64,000 bases of DNA from Polytrichum commune (Eukaryota > Streptophyta > Polytrichopsida > Polytrichales > Polytrichaceae): the NCBI GenBank assembly GCA_950295325.1, contig OX485803.1, forward strand, positions 68,961,554 to 69,025,553, in the 5' to 3' direction. The notes under the pieces are model-generated. The model did no database searches. It saw only the letters and a program-made list of their open reading frames with translations, and was not told the DNA's origin. Positions within the stretch are counted from its first letter, which is position 1, and every line of letters starts with the position of its first letter. The translations under genes were made by a program, and so were the position numbers. Positions 56,036-64,000 of this stretch are shown piece after piece.

Positions 56036-57230
56036 TGCTCACTTGTTTGATCCAATTGGATTGCTACCATAAATGAGTGCCGTGCGATGCCAAATTTTGC
56101 ACCATAAATTCCCCAATCCTACAATTACACTTTTTCACACCCTTTTTTGAGAGAGCCAATAAATGGAAATTCCATCTCTTATGTAAAGTGTAAAGGTCTA
56201 CTATGATGAAAAGTTCATGAGGCTCCACTATAGAATTAGGTAGGCGGCCATATGATCATGGGCTCTTACAACGCTAAAAACAACTTTGGCCATTGGATTG
56301 GCTTGGGGATGGTGCTATTCAATTAGCAATTGTGAAACCCGAATTAAGGTTTATGTTTCAAGTTTCAACATTAGTGTCGAGATGCAAATGTAAAGATTAT
56401 AGGAGGTCAAAGTGAAGATTCTCTTTAAGTGATCACCTTTGGGCTCTCAATTGTGTTCATTGTTGAATGTAGATTGGTGTCTATGCCTTTGAGCACATAT
56501 GCCAGTCTCTTTGTAACAAGTGTATGAGTATGTATCAATATTTTTCACATCAAAACATTGGTAAGCCTTCATGGGGTCATTCTTGTGGCTTGGAATTTAG
56601 GTGTGCATATATTCGATTTCCCCCCCCCCCTTCACCTCACCTTTTAAGAACATGCTAGGTTATTTTCTTGTTCTTTTTATGTTCAGATCGGGCATTGGCA
56701 ATGAAGGGTTTTGGTGAGGGTTGGCATGTACCCACCTACTACCTAACCCACCTAAGAGGCATAACATCATGAGTAATTGGGGACAACCTATTCTCTTTCC
56801 CTAGGAATAATCGTCATTAATTTTATGAATTGAAACCACAAGTTGTGAAACCTTGATTCAATTCTAGCCTCTACTTGGAGTGGATGAGTTTTTTTTAAAG
56901 CTTAACAATCCTAAGGTTATTTAGACATAGTGGTTAAGAATTTCAAAAAATTCACTAGGTATCTCTCAACTGTTTGATAATCTATAGCAGCTGAAAAGTC
57001 TCGATTTTGTAAACAAGAGCACATTTGTAGCATTGATATTTAATGTCATGTAATTTGCAAACTTGAAGACGTTGACTCCAAACTAATCACACAAATACGA
57101 TTAGCAAGCAATTTCGGATTCCAAATATCGGCATTTTAGGGATTCAAACTTCTTAAAATCAAAGTTGAGATGCATGACTCATAAGAGTCCAAAGTGCAGA
57201 TTATGCCTCTGTGCATGCCCTCCCGACTAT
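56036..57230. other. No recognisable feature
   Basis: AT-rich sequence with an 11-C run at 56620-56630. Confidence 0.5.
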
Positions 57231-57625
57231 GTTAATTACACAATCTAGAAGGGTTTAAACCAGCACGTAACCCAATTTGCTCGTAACATGTGTCCTTTTC
57301 GGTGTCCATTTTTATGAAGTACAAACCTCCAAGCCAAATTCTACTCAAAATGTAGGTGCCCAAATACAAAAGAAGGCCCACACACCGCAAGGTTATCACA
57401 CACGAAGAAGGGCTTGGGAGTGGAGTTTGTGGCGAGGCAAAGAGGCCGGGAATTGAAGTGGGGCCCACGCGGGAGGCCTTTTTGGGCGGTGGCCGTATTC
57501 CCAGACCGAGGGAAAGACTGTTCCACCCAATCGATGCCCATGGGCATATTTTGAGCGACGAATGTGCCGGTGCCATGTGGCACCCATCCACACGTACAAT
57601 TGGTGGAGCCACTAATTAACCCCAC
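57231..57625. other. GC-rich block open in several frames
   Basis: Four overlapping frames of 67-126 codons lie on both strands. High GC with few stops explains this without a gene. No domain is seen in any of them. Confidence 0.4.
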
Positions 57626-57842
57626 CCCCTTCTTTGCGGCGGAGGTTATCTACCCTTCAACAATTAGGTTTTCCGTTATGTCCTAATTAGTGTAACCGTG
57701 GCTCAAGTCCACACGAATTTAGTCCAAGTTTGTCATTGGGCCGCACTTACATGGCAACTTACGTACCATGGGGAAAGGTTAAAACGCAACTAACTCTCCG
57801 TATGGCCTAGCTAGCTACAAAGATTACTACTTTGAGGAGTTT

Positions 57843-57975
57843 TGACACCGAATATCGTATTTTAATACAATATAAGCACTAGTGACATTTCGTTGACACC
57901 GAATAATGTAACTTAATAGGGTTTTCGAGTGCTAACACATGTTGAGGGGATTGACATCGAACTTGGAATCACATG
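57843..57975. repeat. Three diverged units opening GACACCGAAT
   Basis: GACACCGAATATCGTATTTTAATA near 57844, GACACCGAATAATGTAACTTAATA near 57896 and GACATCGAACTTGGAATCACAT near 57951, spaced about 52-57 bases. Confidence 0.5.
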
Positions 57976-58950
57976 TTTAGTGGGATCTTGTCGGGGTTAA
58001 TCAATATGAAAGTGGGAGGGGGCGGGAGGTATTGTTTCCTAAACCCCTTCAAGGTAGGTGCCATGTGGGATCCCTAGCTCACTTCTAACCATTCCTTTTA
58101 AAGATATAAATGTATTTTTTCGAGTAGAAAGTTTAGCGAGTCTAATTTAACTCTTAAAAATCGGTGGTGTTCATGAACATGTTACATATGTCTTGCTATG
58201 TCCTACCACATGATGATGATGATGATAATCTCTATTTAGAATGAAAGATGGTCACGAGACCTCCACGATGGCATCCATAACATGTGATTTGCCTACGTAA
58301 GACCAAACGTCATCAATGACATGTTTGTGGTGTACTCTTTAGACGCCCACGATGGGCAACTGTCTTGATTGAAGGTACTAAGCTTCAAGGACACGCCCAT
58401 ATTTCCTATTCGCATGGCCTATTGTGTGAAAATCCTTAACCCAAAGAGTGATCATAATCTCAAATTAAGTATATATGTTCTTAGAAATGTTCGTGTTTAC
58501 TAACTTGGGCCAATCTAAACTAGCGCTTGAGGGCCCTAGACCCGTGATAACCAAATCATGTGATTGGTTGAGGAGCCGGAGACGGTCCAAGTTCACTTTA
58601 CACTAGATGATGAGGGGTAGAGGCATTCAACAAATTTGTGGGGACGAAATTTCTATTGGCACCAAATGAACAATGTTCATAGTCTACCATATATTGCGTT
58701 AGGTCCATTAAAAAGAGTTGTGCCTACCACAAAAACAGGGGCCGTGGCAAGCAATTTTCTTGTCATTGGCTCCTAGAAATGTTATATTGTCACTTTGGAT
58801 CCTGAATTGCCTATTATTCTGGATATTTTGTAGAAATGGCTAAGCTAATGACAAACAACTTGGTGATCAATATTGCAGGTCATGACAAATTTTGCTGATT
58901 AATATGTGATGATTGTCATGTGTACCATCAAGAGTTACCAAGTACACATG
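57976..58950. other. No recognisable feature
   Basis: No frame of note. A stretch near 58.59 kb weakly resembles part of the P1 MITE but cannot be confirmed. Confidence 0.45.
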
Positions 58951-58951
58951 T

Positions 58952-58985
<34 letters not shown>

Positions 58986-59018
58986 TGTTGTAATAATAAT
59001 AATAATAATAATAATAAT
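58952..59018. repeat. AAT microsatellite in two blocks
   Basis: Two (TAA)n/(AAT)n runs of about 10 units each are separated by ACATGTTG. The same CATGTTA/CATGTTG word precedes each run, which suggests duplication of the microsatellite with its flank. Confidence 0.9.
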
Positions 59019-60013
59019 CGATATGATACATGGGACTAATACCCTCATATTTCATTGCACACATATCCTATACTTTTGGCAAATATGAGAACTACTCAAA
59101 CCTGGAGCCTTTATACAACCAATGCACAACCAATGGAGACCACTTTGGATCTCCTAGGCACTTAGGGGTTAATCTAATACTAGTCTTAATACTTATGCAA
59201 ACACCTAAATTTAAGTGATATATGGCAAGGCTAGTAGTTACAATGAACACCTAAAAGACACATGTTACGATGAGATTGGACTATGTGGTCAAATAAGGAC
59301 ATTGTTTTAGGTTCAGTAAGTAAAACAATTAGGAGAGGGTGGGAGAGTCTATGTGATTGCTAAGAGAGAAAGAAGAATCTTTGCTTTGACCTCCTATAAG
59401 TTTTGCACCCCAAATTCAATTTTGACACTTGAAATGAGAATCCTGATGATTTACTATTGCTAACCAAATGATAATTTGTGACCCCATCCCATGGCCAAAA
59501 ATGCATGTGGAGTTGGAGGTGCATGTTATAGGCATGTCTACCTCAGGGTAGAATCCAAACTTGGACCATACTGACTTTCTTGACCAATCAAAGGTTTGAT
59601 GACTAGCGTGGTCTTAATTGAGTGGGTCTAAAATTGACATTTTTCTCTATGCACAGGATTCTTGTAGGATATGAAACATGTGATTAGTGCATGATGATTA
59701 GCAAACAAAAATTGTCCATGGAGCTACTTTCCTCATCATTTGGAGCATGTATGAGTATTATATTCATTGTCAAGTGAATCTTCCTTGAGTTATTAAACAA
59801 TCATATAGGTCTCCACCCCCCCCCCAAGATGTTGATTCTTGCATCAAGAATAATTAACAAAGATTGAGCACGTTATCCAATCTCTTTTCAACACATCTTT
59901 TTTTAGTGTTTGTTCTTGGATTCACACCCCACCATTCACTACTCAACTATAGGTGATTGTCTAAGATCCGACACCCAATTAGGCAACTCTACCTTAGATG
60001 CAAACCACCCCTA
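59019..60013. other. No recognisable feature
   Basis: AT-rich; a 10-C run at 59816-59825. Confidence 0.5.
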
Positions 60014-60382
60014 AGGTATGTGGATGTTAGTTGGTTTCTTTTCTTAATTGGACACCCATATTTAATTGATGTGTAGTTGGGTGAGGATCAAAAAAACAAA
60101 CACCATAAAAATACATGTTTAAAGAGACAGTGAACTATCTTATCAAATTTTGTCAACTATTCCACACTCAATAGTGAACACAATTGGGAAGACCTATACA
60201 TTCAATTCAAACTGAAACAAACATGCATTTCTTATAACCATAATTATATTAGGGAAGGTCCGACCTTTAGTCCTATTTTTTTGATGATGCTTTATCATAA
60301 ATTCGCACAAGTTTCGTTGTGTAAATAAAACTGGACGAAGTTGGAGAACATGGAAAACGAACCGAATAACGCCCACATACCT
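60014..60382 (+). mobile_element. Mariner-type MITE, family M1, complete copy
   Basis: Ends AGGTATGTGGATGTTAG and, read inward from the right, AGGTATGTGGGCGTTATTC form the TIR. TA stands on both sides (60012-60013, 60383-60384). It is 369 bp, noncoding and aligns along its length with the 42 kb copy. It serves as the uninterrupted reference for that copy. M1 ends differ from the CTCCCTC ends of classical Stowaway. Confidence 0.85.
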
Positions 60383-60384
60383 TA

Positions 60385-60790
60385 AACCAAGTCCCATTTT
60401 CAACTTTGTGAGGATTCATGCCATCAACTCGAGCTTTGTGTAGCTGAGGGTTCTTTGTCCAAGTGGTACCATATAGTTATATCCCAAGACGGGGCAACAT
60501 GAGTGAACTGTGCATGTAATCACGAATCATCCAACAAGTGCATGTTTAGTTACCCCTAAAGGACCACTGTGAGCCCAATTATGTGCCCACATTTGAAATT
60601 AACCTTAGGAATGCCAAAATCTCTGAATTAGTGTTGGTTGAGTTGGTTAGAAGGACTAAAGAGGATTAGAAGCTTAAAAGTTTAGATAGAATTACATTAA
60701 GTGTTCTTAGTCTAGGAATCATTGAAGGAAAGAAAACCAAAAATGAGAAAAATAGTTGTTTAGGGGTTGATTAAGGCTTAAGCCCAAGAG
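60385..60790. other. No recognisable feature
   Basis: AT-rich spacer. Confidence 0.5.
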
Positions 60791-61880
60791 GCTAGAACCG
60801 GGGATTAATTGTTTGAATTAGGGGGTCCCAGGTGGGATTTGGATAACCCTGGTTTTCGAGGGCCAGGAGAGCTCGGAGGCCAGGGGGTCTCTCCCCAGTC
60901 TCACGTCGGGAAAACGGAAGGGGAGCTCGGCCAAGCTCTTGACAAGAGGCACCAAGCACTGGTCCAGATCTGGATTGAAAAAATGGGATTCGGGATGCGT
61001 CTAAAGGAGAGGCAGGGACTGGGACGGAGCGAGGAAACCTTGCCCGGTGACAGAAGTGTTGAGGTCTGGGGATCGGAGGAGCTTATGACAGAGTTCAAGG
61101 GTGGGTTCGCAAAGCACCGCGGAAGGGGATAGACCCAACTGCGGAAGCACTGGTCTCCGCTGGTTTTCGCTGCTGCCACTGCCGTCGAGGCTAACTCAGA
61201 TCAGGCTGCATTGTCTTCGTGAGTGAAGACCGAGGTGGCGGTTGAACGTTGAGCTGAGTGTGGAGAGAATAGCTCAGCGGCGAGGGACTACTAGCAACAT
61301 CAAAGGAGGACTGTCGCCGGGGTTAATTCAGAGTAGGCCGCATTGTCTTCGTGAGTGAAGATTGAGATAGCTCGGCGGCGAGGAACAACCAGCAGCCTCA
61401 AGGGAGGATTGCAGACATGTGATCGGAGGGAATCCGAATTTCTGTGGTGCGGGGTGGTTGAGCTTATCATGCTGTTGTTTTCCCTTGAGGTTGTCAGTGT
61501 GGACATGCATTCAAGTGAAGGGTGGAGGGAGAAGCCCGAAGATTGGCGGCTGAGGGAGGAGGATCAGGATGCGGTCCGAAGAGAAGGATTCTCTTGCTGC
61601 TGCCGGCACCAAGGCTGCAGGCTAATCTCCGAAGTGACTAATGAACTGAGTATACGAAGGTGGATTGCGGGCAATATTGGAAGGACCTGATGCGAATCAG
61701 GAGGGAGCGATAGAGGATGGCCGCATTACCAAGGAGGAGTGCTTATGGAGCCGAAACCAGGTGGTGAGCAATACCTCCGCTCAAGCAAGATGAAGCTAGG
61801 GGGCATCCCCTGGTGCAATTTACTAGACAACATAGGAGAGGAGGATGGAGATGGGTTTCAAAGGTGAAGGGGGTAGGTAG
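60791..61880. other. GC-rich segment with a tandem duplication
   Basis: Composition changes sharply to GC-rich and purine-rich on the plus strand. Frames of 92-111 codons occur on both strands, without domains. A unit starting CTAACTCAGATCAGGC at 61191 recurs at 61323 (132 bases on) and includes CATTGTCTTCGTGAGTGAAG in both. It could be the untranslated leader of an LTR retrotransposon or a first-exon relic. No splice site or promoter convincingly supports the latter. Confidence 0.4.
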
Positions 61881-62309
61881 GGTTAGTTAAGTGTGTAGTT
61901 AATAATTAGTGACTTGATCAAAGGCATTTGTTAATGCCATTGTATGGTTCTCTTCTTAATGATAAAGCGTGTTGGCATTTTAATTCCACTCAAGGGTGCA
62001 TTACAAGAATTGGTGGGTTGAGGGGGATTGAGTTAGTACATGTGAGTCAGAGCCTTCACCCGGACACTGATGCATATAAGGGTGGAGGTTTGGGCTCACA
62101 ACCACGTGTAGATCGAAGTAGATTTTACAATAATTTTCACATTTTCATTTAGGGTTGTTAACGTGGGTATTAATTTAGGGTTTTCTTATATCATCCTTAT
62201 GGAATGAAAATAATAGTGATTAGGGCACAATAAGAAGTCTTATGCCACTCAAGAGCACTTTGACCTTTGAGATGAAGCCATGAAAACCCGATGATGGAAT
62301 AGGTCAAGG

Positions 62310-62960
62310 GGTGCCCAAGTTCCCGGGGGTTGCACCTTTCATTACACATATGAGTATATGTGAGTGCACAAAAGAGGTATTAATATGAACTTTTTCCTAT
62401 TACGTATACATATGCTACACAAAATATAACTCATAATTATGTACATGTATGGAGGACCTCTAGAAAATATGCACTATTTGTACTTGTATGTTAGGGTCAA
62501 TATACTTTGTGGAATAAGTACTTAATAAACCCTCACCTTAAGCTAGAATTATCAAAAAGACATCATGGTAGACCAAAATAATTAGCTTCAATTAAGGTTT
62601 GGTTTGCTGGGAGGGTTTAGAAAATGCATTAAAAATTGGTAATCTTTGGGTGGAGTATAGGGATGTAGTTGACTTGATGGACCTTCCATCAAACATGGAG
62701 ATTGGTTTATGTTGGTATCAAAATGGAACCAACAATAAGTGGACTTACAATCATATAGATCATTTGATGTTAGATTCAAAAACAATGATTGCAATAGCTT
62801 CTATGGCATGTATTGTAGAGTTAGATGCTTATGAGTTACATATGGGGGATGAAAAAATGTTTAATGATGCTATTAATGAATGCTAGGGTTCTACAATACA
62901 TATGATAAGGGTTCATTGTCATTCAAAAATGTATTTGTCTCGGAGGGTGCACTTATTGTT
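62310..62960 (+). mobile_element. Unnamed element family U1, copy 2 with ORF
   Basis: A 95-codon frame at 62599-62886 reads LWVEYRDVVDLMDLPSNMEI, NGTNNKWTYNHIDHLM, then DAYELHMGDEKMFNDAINEC. It is the best-preserved U1 copy. Upstream CCCGGGGGTTGCACCTTTCA resembles CCCCGGGGTGCATCTTTCAT at 15848-15867, and the ORF is followed by ATATGATAAGGGTTCATTG, also shared with copy 1. I do not recognise the protein family. The conserved GTNNKWTYN..I.HLM block suggests it was once translated. Confidence 0.5.
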
Positions 62961-63182
62961 AAAAGTATGGGCTTATGTGGGTGTACAAAATGGGTATTAA
63001 TTGTGCCTAGGGGTTACAAAATATACAGAAGGTATGGGTATTATTTATTCTAGCTTTGTAAATATACTAGGCATATTATTCATGCACTGCTACTTGTATT
63101 TCTACATTTAGGCCCAAAATCAATTATAATGGAGTGGATAATCTACAAGAGATTCAAATGAATATTTCATCCAATATGTGAG

Positions 63183-63389
63183 TTGAATGGTAATCCCACA
63201 TTATCCAAGGATAGGTTCACTAGAATCAAGTATGGTATGTTGTATGTCAAACCTAAAGTTCAACTATCTAGAGTCAGGGATAATGATTACTCATTGAAAT
63301 TGGGGTGTGATTGTGCGGTATCGTTTGTCTCTCAAACAATAGTTGAAGGAGTGAAGAAAAGAGGAATAAAAAAGAAGCAAGTAGGCTAG
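63183..63389 (+). other. Short basic open frame in the U1 region
   Basis: The 68-codon frame contains KDRFTRIKYGMLYVKPKVQL and KLGCDCAVSFVSQTIVEGVK with a lysine-rich end. The CDC pair and basic tail could be part of a zinc-binding region such as those in FAR1/MULE-type proteins, but the remaining ligands are not visible. It lies between two copies of the U1 ORF and may belong to the same element. Confidence 0.3.
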
Positions 63390-63429
63390 AACATTGACTA
63401 CCAAGACTTGGTATTTGGGAGGGGTCTCT

Positions 63430-63670
63430 AAGAATGCACCACAAAATTGGCAACATGTAGATTGAGTATCAACAACTAATTGACCTCTAGAACCGGCCTT
63501 CCAATATGGAAATAAGATTATGTGGGTACTAAAATAAGAATGGGTCAATGTGGACCTACGATTTGACAAATCATTTGATGATAGAGTAGAAGCCATCATT
63601 GCATTGATCACAATGACTTATCTTTTAGAATTTTTTTGTATGAGTTACATCCAATGGATGAACTAGTATC
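63430..63670 (+). pseudogene. Unnamed element family U1, copy 3 (broken)
   Basis: The DNA aligns with 62.63-62.87 kb. The frame carrying NGSMWTYDLTNHLMIE corresponds to NGTNNKWTYNHIDHLM and then meets stops. Copy 3 lies about 830 bases after copy 2 in the same direction, so the element was duplicated in tandem or inserted twice. Clearly more decayed than copy 2. Confidence 0.5.
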
Positions 63671-64000
63671 CAATGAATTATGTACATGGTGTATATAATC
63701 ATGATAAGTCTTGAAGTGTCAAAATCTTCAATTGTCGTTAGATGGGCGTTCTTGTGAGTAATTTATGTTGTATATTAGCTAAAAACCAATTTTGGGACAA
63801 TCTAAGGTCCAAAATGTGTACTGATTGAGTAAATTTCTTGTATAAGATACCATGAGTTTTATTGCATGAGTAATGACTTTTCGACATGAAAGCCCTCCTT
63901 TTTTTCAAGGATTTTTGGTTTCTTTTGCATTCAACTAGTGAATATAGTTTCAATTGGTGTTTAAACTTTCAGTTTTATACAAAATAAATCTACATGTGCT
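63671..64000. other. No recognisable feature
   Basis: AT-rich end of the window. Confidence 0.5.

Noticed and set aside
57232-57625. 126-codon minus frame and its overlapping partners as a gene
   Set aside because: Several frames on both strands are open together because the block is GC-rich; no domain, start context or splice signal.
58569-58620. Fourth copy of the P1 Harbinger MITE
   Set aside because: Only about 40 bases show loose similarity to GTCCAAGTT..CACACTA..TTGAGGG; ends and TTA are absent.
1-64000. Prokaryotic operon, CRISPR array or phage module
   Set aside because: No ribosome-binding-site/ORF series and no regular direct repeats with unique spacers. The copia, LINE and MITE content is plant nuclear.

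Overview
The window reads as gene-poor nuclear DNA of a land plant, most likely a seed plant. It is AT-rich, has no bacterial-type operons and no rRNA or CRISPR array. Open frames are short on both strands, simple repeats and homopolymer runs are frequent, and most of the recognisable sequence is decayed plant transposable elements: Ty1/copia, an APE-type LINE, hAT, PIF/Harbinger, pogo/Tc1-mariner, a SINE-like tRNA-derived segment and many miniature inverted-repeat elements (MITEs). I could not name a single intact host gene. The genus cannot be read from this sequence.

Layout. 1-3.3 kb: a decayed minus-strand LINE interrupted by a hairpin-rich segment. 3.6-5.7 kb: diverged tandem units, a MITE with long terminal inverted repeats (TIRs), and a medium repeat (copy A) carrying a hAT-type MITE. 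6.9-10.5 kb: a pogo/CENP-B-like helix-turn-helix fragment and the C-terminal end of a hAT transposase. 10.5-13.8 kb: LTR-like sequence with two sets of tandem repeats. 14.4 kb: a Harbinger MITE. 15.8-18.0 kb: an unnamed element ORF and an inverted second copy of the hAT element. 20.3-24.9 kb: copia remains forming a large inverted repeat, then a nearly perfect 161-bp foldback. 25.4-30.3 kb: a dense MITE cluster. 31-41 kb: mostly noncoding DNA with three arrays of short palindromic motifs like subterminal repeats of DNA transposons, plus copy B of the medium repeat. 41.6-43.0 kb: a SINE-like segment and a mariner-type MITE split by an insertion with a perfect 8-bp target duplication. 44-46 kb: a decayed minus-strand coding region. 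48.6-54.3 kb: three copies of a Harbinger MITE, a few exon-like open stretches, and another hAT MITE. 55-64 kb: a G-quadruplex-prone repeat, microsatellites, a second mariner MITE, a GC-rich segment with a tandem duplication, and two tandem copies of the unnamed element ORF.

There is no gene network to describe. The informative content is insertion history. Copies of the same families inside the window act as controls: copy B shows the empty site of the 5.35 kb MITE, and the 60 kb mariner MITE shows the uninterrupted form of the 42 kb copy. I found no sign of a new functional gene system. The strongest observations are the nested insertion, the foldback and the recurring unnamed ORF. All alignments were done by eye, so boundaries carry a few bases of uncertainty unless a target duplication is quoted.
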